Assembly: GCF_950295315.1 (NCBI RefSeq)
Contig: NC_080172.1
Coordinates: forward strand, 78,387,118 to 78,451,117
Reading direction: 5' to 3'
DNA: 64,000 nt
Origin: Erinaceus europaeus
Taxonomy: Eukaryota > Chordata > Mammalia > Eulipotyphla > Erinaceidae
The translations under genes were made by a program, and so were the position numbers. The notes under the pieces are model-generated. The model was not told the DNA's origin. It did not search any database and saw only the letters and a program-made list of their open reading frames with translations. Below are positions 56,254 to 64,000 of the stretch, piece by piece. Every line of letters starts with the position of its first letter. Within the stretch, counting starts at the first letter, position 1.

Positions 56254-57430
56254 GGAGGAAACTATTGACCAATATCTCTGATCAACAGAGATGCTAAAAT
56301 ATTGAAAAAATTCTACCCACTGTACATATCAGTATATTATAAATTTTGTACATCAAGACTAAGTGGTATTTAACCATGGATTCAATGCCAATTCTATATA
56401 CATAAATCAATCAACATGACCCACCACATCAATTAAAAAAAAACAACACTAAAATCCTCATGATTATCTCAATAGGCGCAGAGAAAGCCTTTGACAAAAT
56501 CCACATCCATTCATGATTAAAAAAAAAAATCCGGGGGTCGGGTGGTAGTTCAGCTAGTTAAGTGCACGTGGCACAAAGCACAAGGACCAGCATAACGATC
56601 CCGGTTCGAGCCCCCGGCTCCCCACCTGCAGTGGGGTCACTTCACAGGTGGTGAAGCAGGTCTATAGGTGTCTATCTTTCTCTCCCCCTCTCTGTCTTCC
56701 CCTCCTCTCTCCATTTCTCTCTGTCCTAACAATGATGACATCAATAAAAACAACAGTAGTAACTACAACAACAATAAAAAGACAAGGGCAAGAAAAGGGA
56801 AAATAAATAAAATTTTAAAAAATGATAAAAAAATCCAAAAATGGGAATAGATGAAAAAATTCTTACCCTAGTTTAGTCCACATACTGCATACTTACAACC
56901 AACGTCATACTCAGTGGTGTGAGACTGAAAGCATTCCCACTTAGATCAGGTACTAGACAAGGCAGGCCATTATCACCATTATTATTAAACACAGTATTGG
57001 GAGTTCTTGCCAGAGCAATCAGGCAAGAGCAAGGAATAGGGGAATACAGATTGGAAGAGAATAAACATATAAAAACATAAAGAATACAGAAGAAAGCTTG
57101 AAATAACCAGGTAATATAGTAAGGTGTCAGGCTACCTACAAAATAAAGACACAAAAATCAGTGGCACTCATCTATGAAAATACTAAGAAGAAGAAGAAAT
57201 CCAGAAATTAGTCTCATTCTCTACAGTAGCAAAAACAAACAAAAAATACCTAGGAATAAACCTAACAAAAGAAGTGAAAAGACTTGTATACTAAAAACTA
57301 TGAGTTCTATTCAATGAAATAATTTTAAAAAATGGAGATACATTCCATGCTTATAGACTGAGTTAACACTGTTAAAATTTTCTACCCAGAGCCATATACA
57401 AATTTAATGCAATCTTCACCAAGGACTCAC
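56254..57430 (+). mobile_element. old L1 (copy A), second part
   Basis: RT resumes with 'ctattgaccaatatctctgatcaacagagatgc', passes 'gcagagaaagcctttgacaaaatccac', is interrupted by a SINE at 56532-56815, then continues through 'actagacaaggcaggccattatcacc' (the [10 protein letters not shown] region), 'aatatagtaaggtgtcaggctac' and ends around 'gccatatacaaatttaatgc'. The normal 3' end is missing. Unrelated antisense L1 3'-UTR sequence follows. Confidence 0.85.
56532..56815 (+). mobile_element. full-length young tRNA-derived SINE inside old L1
   Basis: Complete short form close to what I take as consensus, with B box GGTTCGAGCCC (56603-56613) and intact 'ccccacctgcagtgggg', 'gaagcaggtctataggtgtc' and CT-rich modules. 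It splits the L1 codons after 'catgattaaa', and AAAAAAATCC occurs at both edges as a likely target-site duplication. Confidence 0.94.
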
Positions 57431-57905
57431 CTATTTTTTTTTTTTATAAAGAAATGCAGTTAACACTATTCCCATCACCAAAGGTCTGTGTACCCCCCCA
57501 CTCCCCTATAGTGATTTTTTCTTTTTAATTTTTATTTATAAAAAGGAAACACTGCCAAAAACCATAAGATAAGAAGGGTACAACTCCACACAATTCCCAC
57601 CACCAGAACTCCATATCCCATCACCTTCCCTGATAGCTTTCCTATTCTTTCTCCCTCTGGGAGTATGGACCCAGGGTCATTATGGGGTGCAGAAGTTGGA
57701 AGGTCTGGTTTCTGTAATTGCTTCTGTGCTGAACATAGGCATTGGCAGGTCAATTTATACTCCCAACCTGCCTCTATCTTTCCCTAGTAGGGTGGGTTTC
57801 TGGGGAAGTGGGGCTCCAGAACACATTGATGGGGTTGTCTGTCCAGGGAAGTCCAGTTGGCATCCTGTCAGCATCTGGAACACGGTGGCTGAAAAAAAAA
57901 AAAAA
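57431..57905 (-). mobile_element. L1 3'-UTR pieces, antisense
   Basis: 57440-57510 matches the early 3' UTR ('ggtgatgggaatagtgtt' on the minus strand, as at 24440). 57535-57905 is a separate 3' terminal piece with A-rich tail at 57520-57545 and the usual 'cttatggttttggcagtg', 'gggtccatactcccagagg' order. Probably two events. Confidence 0.8.
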
Positions 57906-57926
57906 ACTTAACATATAGAACCAAAC

Positions 57927-58142
57927 ATTTTTTTTTCCTCCAGGATTATCGCTGGGGCTCGGTACTCACACTATGAAACTACTGTTCCCAGTAGTCATTT
58001 CTTTTATTTATTTTTCTAATTGGATATGATAAAGTGACAGAGGGGAAGAGAGAGATTGAGAGAGACAAAGACAGCTGTAAACCTGCTTCACCACTCATGA
58101 AGCAACCCCAACCCCCCACAGATGGGGAGCCAGAATGAGACT
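57927..58142 (-). mobile_element. SINE, long form, head truncated
   Basis: Antisense: poly-A (TTTTTTTTCC on +), terminal module 'gtgtgagtaccgagccccagcgataatcctgg', AATAAATAAAAG, CT-rich tract, 'ttcatgagtggtgaagcaggtttacagctgtc', 'ggctccccatctgtgggggg'. The tRNA-like head beyond 58142 is missing. Confidence 0.85.
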
Positions 58143-58504
58143 AGAATAGACAAGCATCTAAATCTGCAGTCACTTACTACTGTGATATTGAGTAGATACG
58201 AATTCGAATGCTTGATTATTTTCCTATGCAATAATCTGCACCTTTACATCTGTTAGAATTACATTTTTCTGATAAATGTACATAAGATAATGCACTAGGT
58301 TCTAGGGGTAAAAAAATGACAAAATATTTTCCCTTAAAAGAATTTGCATTCTCCCTAGTTTTTGGTCTATTCTGCTAGACATAATACACTATGGTAGAAA
58401 TCGTGTAGGGACTGCCTTTCAAAAAAATCTAAAAAAACCAACCCTTTCATGCCTTCTTAAAGGTCAGTAAAAATTAACTTCCTATCTCCTTTCTTTCTTT
58501 TTAG

Positions 58505-58677
58505 TACTTTCTTTGCTTAACTTAAATGAGAGAGATATACAGAGATAAAGGTACAGAAAGACCAAGCAGTGCACATCTCTAACTTATGGTGGTGTTGGGG
58601 TTTGAACCTGAGACCTTGGAGCCTCAGGTATGAAAATTTATTGCATAGCCATTATGCTATATCTTTAGAACCACCCC
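58505..58677 (-). mobile_element. short SINE, 'ggggagatagcataatggttatg' type
   Basis: Antisense: 'gatatagcataatggctatgc', 'cctgaggctccaaggtctcagg', 'ttcaaaccccaacaccacc', CT-rich tract, AAGTTAAGC tail. Confidence 0.82.
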
Positions 58678-59006
58678 CTTACTTTATTTTGAATTGAATA
58701 TTCTTTTGGCATGGGAAATTATCATTTTCAGATCTGATATAAATATCTTGTTTAACAGATACTAAAAAATTTAATCTATCTATCCAAAGATATATAAAAC
58801 AGTTGAATAGCATACCTTTTCTAATCTGTGAAAATAAATCTAATCAGTTTATTTAGTCAAATTTAGTGATACATAATTAAATGTACTGATTGTTTAGTAC
58901 TTAATTCACAATTATCTGAACTGGATAGATACAGCAGACTGGATTCATTTGACAAGTGAGAATACCACTGTACAAGAGAGGATGACATAGCTTTATTTGG
59001 AATATG

Positions 59007-59012
59007 AATTAC
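59007..59012. repeat. putative target-site duplication, left copy (aattac)
   Basis: Lies directly outside the LTR end at 59013 and matches 61113-61118, which lies directly outside the other end of the element. Confidence 0.65.
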
Positions 59013-59395
59013 TGTTGTTAAAATTTGTCGGCTCTAGCTGGCCGGGCTAGCTTCACGGGCAGGTAACAGAGACGCAGAAACAATGGCTGGGCAGGGAAGC
59101 TGTATTTCTTTATTCAGGAGCAACGATTCATAAACTAAGACAAACTAATCACCAAACAGAACTCTACTGTCTCTTTTCAGCGGCGCAAGCACTCTCTCTT
59201 ACTCTCGAACTCAGGAACCCTGAAACTCTCTTACTCTGCAACTCTCCAACTCTGTAACTCTGGCACTCAGAAACCCTCTCCCTGGAACTCTGGCGGAGTT
59301 CCTAGGGGCGGGGCCAAGCGGGCCCACGAAACTAACTGGACTGATCCAATTCTCTTGGCGGGGGAGAACTAGAACCCAATGTAAAGCATACAACA
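59013..59395 (-). mobile_element. 3' LTR of tRNA-Lys-primed LTR element
   Basis: 383 bp, TGTTGTATGC ... TTTTAACAACA on the minus strand. AATAAA lies at 59114-59109. The U3/R part contains a run of CTCT-rich near-repeats (gaactctgg-type units at 59190-59290 on +). Preceded on the minus strand by a polypurine tract (59413-59396, AAAAAGAAAAGGGGGAAT). Confidence 0.85.
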
Positions 59396-60085
59396 ATTCC
59401 CCCTTTTCTTTTTAACTAAATGACTACAGTATCAAGGGTGTGGGGTGAATAGAAACCTCTATCATACAGGCATTTTTTAAAAAAAGAAACTGGCACCAAC
59501 ATGGAGAAACATGTAAGCAAGTAACAAGAACCAGTGTGTTGCCAAGGGAAGGCCTGAGGGGGCCGGCCATTTTTTGCCTCTGTGGGCAAAACTTTATCAG
59601 CTTAAAAAAAACATTTTTTTGCCTCTGGGGGGCTACTTGCCTTGACGGGCATTTGCATGGGGGAAGGGAACGGCCTAGAGTCCCAAAGGCAGCTGGCTGC
59701 AATTTACTTACTATGAAACAAAACTTGTTATTAGCATATTTCTAATAGAGAAGGAATTTGAGACTTTTACATAGCAACAACGTCTTTTTAAACTTTTGTT
59801 ACACCCATTCAAGATGGAGTCAGGAAAGGAAACCTCAGGCATGAGAATAATTAGCATAGTCATTGTGCGATCTACCATTTTTAATAGAGAAGGTAATGGA
59901 GAGTTTTACACATCAACAAGTCTATTTAACCTTTTGTTTAGACCAACTTAGTTAAAATATATTGATTGTTAACTAATTTTTACCTCAGACTTTAAATGTA
60001 AGTTAATTTTATCTTTATGAGAATTACATTGAAAACCTTTTTCATTTAACTTTGACTAATAAGAATTTAGCCTTAAAGTTACTGT

Positions 60086-61015
60086 TTACCAAACTTTAAA
60101 CATACACATAAACATGGGCATTAATACACAAGGAGAGAAACCTTTGTTATGAAGACATGTCATTTTAAACATGAATTTAAATCTATACTGTCTTAGTTGT
60201 TGGGGGGGTGGTTCACCATCCGGAGGTGGCTTCCCGCGCAGCTTCACTTCTAGGAAATGCAGGTTGCGATCTCTGCATGAATCTCTGCGTACTCCAGCTT
60301 GTCTGCCTTCAGACTGGACCAGCAGCTGGAGATCTCGTGTGCCCAGTTTTGGCAGGGAGCCCGGGGGTCCGGGAGGTCCAGGATTGTTCCAGAATTCATA
60401 GCAAGAGGGCAGGCAGACCAGGCTTGTAGAAGGCGTGGGCCTAGGTGCCCAGGGGTGGCGGCCATGATAGGCCACCGCGGCCCTGCCCCATGGCCCTGCC
60501 ATGTCTGCTGCCCTGCTCACAGTGGCAGAGCAGCGTGGAGGGATCACACATCCAGTGCCCTGCGCCACGCGGTGGAGAGCCGGCTCCTGTGGGCTGGCCT
60601 GCGTGCCGGCATCGGGCTCCTGCGTGGTGGAATCGGGCTCCAGCGTGTTGGCATCGGGCTCCAGCATGCTGGCATCGGGCTCCTGAGTGCTGGCAGCGGG
60701 CTCTTGTGTGCTGGCGTCAGCCTCCTGCGTGCTGGTGTCAGCCTCCTGTGGGCTGTGGGGCTGCGGGGCTGCGGGCGCGGTGTGTGGGGTTGTCTGGGCA
60801 CAGCCGGCTGGCTGGCTGTTTAACCAGGTGGAAACGGCAGCTCTGTGCCTCGCCTCCCACCCGCTGGCTATTCCCGCTGGCTGTTCTGAGTTCGCCCGAG
60901 CGAGTGGAAACCACAGAGTGGTCCAGAGATAAATGTTCCAGAAACAGCAAAACAGTCTCGTGAAGAAAGAGCAGAGGCCTTTGGAGATCTCTTCACAAGC
61001 AGAAGAGAAGGCCAT
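60086..61015 (-). CDS. 309-codon ORF of unknown function with octapeptide repeats
   Basis: Longest open frame in the window; starts ATG about 50 nt after the primer-binding site, where gag usually begins. I do not recognise it. Residues 12-41 are hydrophobic and Cys/Phe/Trp-rich (LCSFFTRLFCCFWNIYLW), like a signal peptide or membrane segment. Residues about 90-150 are repeats of S/T-TQEPDA-type octapeptides, encoded by a 24-bp minisatellite (60606-60753). Around residue 213 is a PGPPGPPG stretch. It shows no matrix, capsid or Cys-His zinc-knuckle motif. Openness may result from GC-rich composition and a repeat length divisible by three, so translation is unproven. It could also be captured host sequence. 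Confidence 0.35.
   Translation of the reverse strand: MAFSSACEEISKGLCSFFTRLFCCFWNIYLWTTLWFPLARANSEQPAGIASGWEARHRAAVSTWLNSQPAGCAQTTPHTAPAAPQPHSPQEADTSTQEADASTQEPAASTQEPDASMLEPDANTLEPDSTTQEPDAGTQASPQEPALHRVAQGTGCVIPPRCSATVSRAADMAGPWGRAAVAYHGRHPWAPRPTPSTSLVCLPSCYEFWNNPGPPGPPGSLPKLGTRDLQLLVQSEGRQAGVRRDSCRDRNLHFLEVKLRGKPPPDGEPPPQQLRQYRFKFMFKMTCLHNKGFSPCVLMPMFMCMFKVW
60606..60753. repeat. 24-bp minisatellite, about six units
   Basis: Units of the form 'tcgggctccagcgtgctggca' plus three bases, beginning near 60608 and repeating every 24 bp, with the later units changing cgggct to tcagcct. The 24-bp period keeps the minus-strand frame open. Confidence 0.92.
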
Positions 61016-61065
61016 AGTGCATATGTAGCCAAATTGTCTTTACTTATCTGAGAGATGCGCAGGTC

Positions 61066-61083
61066 AGGTCCACGTGGGCGCCA
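61066..61083 (-). other. primer-binding site, tRNA-Lys type
   Basis: The minus strand reads TGGCGCCCACGTGGAC, starting two bases after the 5' LTR remnant. It fits the tRNA-Lys(1,2) site with one base missing and one or two mismatches. This is the MMTV/HERV-K type of priming and differs from the tRNA-Phe provirus at 4.4 kb. Confidence 0.8.
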
Positions 61084-61085
61084 TT

Positions 61086-61112
61086 TGTTGTTAAAATTCG
61101 TCGGCTCTAGCA
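61086..61112 (-). mobile_element. 5' LTR remnant, 27 bp
   Basis: On the minus strand TG-CTAGAGCCGAC-GAATTTTAACAACA: the last 25 bases match the end of the 3' LTR (59037-59013) with one difference, preceded by TG. It is followed outside by AATTAC (61113-61118). The rest of the 5' LTR is absent. Confidence 0.75.
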
Positions 61113-61373
61113 AATTACCTTACTCAACAAATTACCTTAGCGTTTGTTTTTCTGTATGAATTTCTTATATATTTCTGGATAATTTCTGATTGGTCTTTCA
61201 CTGACTGAGATTCATATAATAATAAATCAGTGGTGTGAGTTTACTTATATAAGATGCACAGTTTTTCACAGAACTCATCAGGCTAGGTATGAGTGTCCTT
61301 TCATTGAGCTCTGCTTAGTGAGAAATATGATTAAATTTGGTTTAAGCAAAAATCTACAAGAATATAGAAACAA

Positions 61374-61748
61374 CTTTTTTTTGCCTCCATGGTTATTAGT
61401 GGGGCTCAATAACTGCACCACAAATCCACTGCTCTGGCAGCTCTTTTTCCATTGTTGTTGCTGTTGGTATTATTGTTGTTGCTTCTACTGCTGCTGGATA
61501 GGATTGAGAGAGGAGGAGAAGACAGAAAGGGAGAGAGAAAGAAACCTGCAAATTCATTCTGCTTGCAAAACCACCCCTAACACCATCACCACCACCACCA
61601 CCACCACCACCATCACCACCACCACCACCACCACCACCACCCTCCCCTGCACTTAGGGAGCAGGAAGCTCCAACCAGGATCCATGAGCTCTGGTCCTTGC
61701 ACTTCACACTCTGCACTTAACCCGATGCATTATGCTTGCCCTCCCCCA
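61374..61748 (-). mobile_element. SINE, long form, with (ACC)n expansion
   Basis: Antisense: head 'gcaagcataatgcatcgggttaagtgcag', 'gaagcttcctgctccc'-type module, an expanded ACC/ATC triplet run (61581-61641), CT-rich tract, CAACAACAATAATACC, and terminal 'cagagcagtggatttgtggtgc', 'attgagccccactaataacc', poly-A. Confidence 0.85.
61581..61641. repeat. (ACC)n/(ATC) triplet repeat
   Basis: About 20 ACC triplets with two ATC variants, inside the SINE at 61374-61748. Confidence 0.95.
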
Positions 61749-62009
61749 ACCCAGAATCCTTTGAAACACCTTTCTATTTTATTTTCCCAGATTCTTCCCC
61801 CAAATAAACCATTAACACACACAAACATACACATACACACACATTCATAATGATGTAGAACTTCATGACATAATGTATGCTATTTTTATTTATTAACTTT
61901 AGTGTAAAAATTCAAGGAGCTTTATAAAATAGAATTATAGGGGTCTCTTCAATAATATCAGGACCACTGCTAAGGCAACTGTGACAGCTTGTAGAATTAT
62001 CAATATATA

Positions 62010-62135
62010 GCAGAGTGTAGATAGCATAATGGTTATGCAAATAGAATATCATGCCTGAGGCTCCAAAGTCCCAGGTTCAATTCCCTGTACCACCATAAGC
62101 CAGAGCTGAACAGTGCTCTGATAAAAAAAGAAAAA
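62010..62135 (+). mobile_element. short SINE, 'ggggagatagcataatggttatg' type
   Basis: 'gtagatagcataatggttatgc', 'catgcctgaggctccaaagtcc', 'ggttcaattccctgtaccacc', 'ccagagctgaacagtgctctg', A-rich tail. Well preserved. Confidence 0.9.
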
Positions 62136-62346
62136 AAAGAAGAATTATCAATATATTTGTGTGTGTGTGTGTCTGTGTGTGTGTGTAAAGTGCTTAATAT
62201 TCCTAAGTTGTTCTCATATACTCTATACTACTGTCCACTTTAAACATGGGATAGCAGAGGACTAACTGAATGGAAAAAAGAATGACTTCTAATAAACCAT
62301 AATGAAAACTAAATAGAGATTAAAATGATGAAATAAGTGATTTAGA

Positions 62347-62745
62347 GAGCTGGGTGGTGGTGGCTGAGCACACATATTACCATAAGTAAGGATCCAAGTT
62401 TGAGCTCCCACTCCTTACCTGCAGTGGGGAAGCTTCAGGAGCAGCTAGGCAAGAGCTGAGGTGCTTCCCCCCCCCCTCGCGCTTCGCCCCACCCCGCCTC
62501 CCCCCGCCTCCCCCCTCCCCCCCTCCCCCGCTTCCCCCTCCCCCCACCTCCCCCGCCTCCCCCACTCCCCTCGCCTCCCTTCCCCTCCCTTCCCCTTTCC
62601 TCTCCTCACTTCTCCCCTCCCCTACCCTACCCCCATCTTCCCTTCCCCTCCTTGCCTCTCTTCTCTCTCCTCTTCCTTTATCTTCTCTTCTTCTCTCTCC
62701 CCTCTCCCCACTGTTTCTCTCTATCCTCTCAAATAAAAAGAAAGT
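62347..62745 (+). mobile_element. SINE with expanded C-rich interior
   Basis: Head 'agagctgggtggtggtggctgagcac', 'ccttacctgcagtgggg', 'gctaggcaagagctgaggtgc', then the CT-rich module has expanded to about 240 bp, very C-rich at 62467-62590, before 'tctctctatcctctcaaataaaaag'. Confidence 0.85.
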
Positions 62746-62749
62746 ATAT

Positions 62750-63720
62750 CATATCTAATTTTCTGCCACAATGAAAATTAACTAGAAATCAATAATAATT
62801 AATTGAAAAATCTCCCAAATACTTGGAGATGAAATAAACAATTTAACACTGGGTTTTAAAAATAAATCTCACGAAAATATTTTGAACTAATTAAAAATGT
62901 AAAAACCAAATTATCAAAATTGTGAGATTCAGCCAAAGCAGTGTTTAGAAGTAAATTTGTGACACTAAATGAATACACCCTGGAAAAGGGAAAAAGAAAT
63001 TTTTTAACCAATAAACAAGCTTCATCTTCCTAAAACTGTAAAAAGAAATGCAAATTTACTTGAAGTACAAAAAAAGGAAACAAAAATGTCATTCTGTAGT
63101 TAAATTAATAAACTGTGCTATATACAGACAATAGAATATTATTTAGCAGAAAAAAAGATCATCAAATTGAAGAGCAGAAAATAATCTTAAATTAATGTCA
63201 GTAAGCTAAAAAAAAAACTCGGGAAAGACAGTACATTACATAATTTCACAATAGAAAGGTGAAACAGTGGATAATGTGAAATTTTTTAATGCTGTTAGGG
63301 CTACGGGAAATGGAAGAATGGGTGGATATAGAGAATTTTTAAGGCAGTTAGATTAGTTTGGTGGTTATATGACATGATACATTTATCAAAATCCACAGAA
63401 CTTAAAGACCAAGCACAGTTGTGGTGGTCATGTAGTGAGGTAATACATAATCTGATGAGAAATGTCTTATAATCCAACTTTACCTCATTAAAAAATATCT
63501 GAAAAACAGAGTGAACACAAATGTTGTAAGCTATGGATCTTGAATGATGAGCTTGTGTCATTGTAGAATCCATGATTATAGACGATGTAACAGAGCAGAT
63601 AGCAGATGTTGATAGTGAGACTTTGAGTGAGTGGTGGGGCAGGGGACATACAGGAAATTGGTACTTTCTACTTAATATTGCTATAAATTTTAAAACTGAA
63701 TAAAAGTATTTTTTTTTCTA
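62750..63720 (+). mobile_element. ancient L1 3' end
   Basis: 'gattcagccaaagcagtgtttagaagtaaatttgtgacactaaatg' is a diverged ORF2 segment. '...agacaatagaatattatttagc' follows, then a 3' UTR with 'ggaagaatgggtggatatagag' and 'gatgttgatagtgagac', ending in 'aactgaataaaagtattttttttt'. It is unlike the young L1s here and resembles old placental L1M-type elements. Confidence 0.7.
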
Positions 63721-64000
63721 AAGTGATTTTTCTAGATAATCAGCATCATGTTAATAGAAGTGAAATTTGAAGATATGTGTGGAAGTTATAAAATTTATGT
63801 AAATTTTCTGTTCATATAAAATTTAGTTTCTGTGGTTTGTAATAACAGACATTAAGAAGGTAGAAAACAACCCTAGTCAAAGAGAAATCCAGTGAGTTAA
63901 AATATTCTTGACAGGGATTTTTTTTCTCTCTCTTTCTATCTTTTCCTTTTCCTTCCTTCTCTTTCTTTTCCTTTTTTTGTCAAACTAGCTCTTGAGACAA
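63721..64000. other. AT-rich end of window with CT-rich tract
   Basis: 63918-63980 is T/C-rich simple sequence. Nothing else recognised. Confidence 0.6.

Larger units (their letters stand above)
59396..61085 (-). mobile_element. internal region of LTR element, non-autonomous
   Basis: 1.69 kb between the polypurine tract (59396-59413) and the primer-binding site (61083-61066). No protease, RT, integrase or Env motif is visible in any frame. 60180-60920 is far richer in G+C and CpG than the rest of the window. Carries the 309-codon ORF annotated separately. Size and content suggest an element that relied on another retrovirus for replication. Confidence 0.75.

Noticed and set aside
60299..60963. 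Plus-strand ORFs of 172-174 codons opposite the 309-codon frame
   Set aside because: They arise from the same GC-rich minisatellite read antisense to the LTR element. The 24-bp period keeps several frames open. They lack a start context and motifs.
61581..61641. Histidine/threonine-rich ORF over the ACC repeat
   Set aside because: The triplet repeat lies in a SINE and the flanking codons belong to SINE modules.

Overview
This window is non-coding mammalian genomic DNA, AT-rich and dominated by retrotransposons. I found no host protein-coding exon. The repeat composition points to an erinaceid hedgehog (most likely Erinaceus, from memory of its SINE and LINE families). There are more than 30 copies of tRNA-derived SINEs ending in CT-rich tracts and CAA/AATAAATA tails, plus one lineage of LINE-1 with an unusually long 3' UTR of about 1 kb. 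The organism call is recognition, not a database match.

Layout. 1-4371: AT-rich sequence with a few old SINEs. 4372-7433: a class II (IAP/betaretrovirus-like) endogenous retrovirus with two 313-bp LTRs, a 6-bp target-site duplication, a tRNA-Phe primer-binding site, the start of gag, the 3' end of pol, a decayed env and an RNA-export element of CTE type. A 5'-truncated U1 snRNA retropseudogene sits antisense inside its integrase remnant. 7434-19312: SINEs, a long polypyrimidine tract and old repeats. 19313-20480: a 5'-inverted L1. 23281-30553 (-) and 31548-38515 (+): two near-complete L1s placed head to head about 1 kb apart. 38516-43270: SINEs, L1 3' ends and microsatellites. 43557-43909: a solo LTR. 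44695-50970: SINEs and L1 3' ends. 51890-57430: nested insertions (an old 5'-inverted L1 interrupted by a solo LTR, by a second L1 and by a SINE). 59013-61112: a minus-strand, tRNA-Lys-primed LTR element with a nearly deleted 5' LTR and a 309-codon ORF carrying octapeptide repeats. 61374-64000: SINEs with expanded simple repeats and an ancient L1 3' end.

No genes here work together as a pathway. The biology is parasitic: L1 machinery explains the SINEs, the U1 pseudogene and the inverted L1s, while the LTR elements are independent insertions. Nearly every coding region is broken. The most informative items are the CTE-like element in the first retrovirus, the U1 retropseudogene within it, the unusual LTR element at 59-61 kb and the clear insertion order in the nested block.
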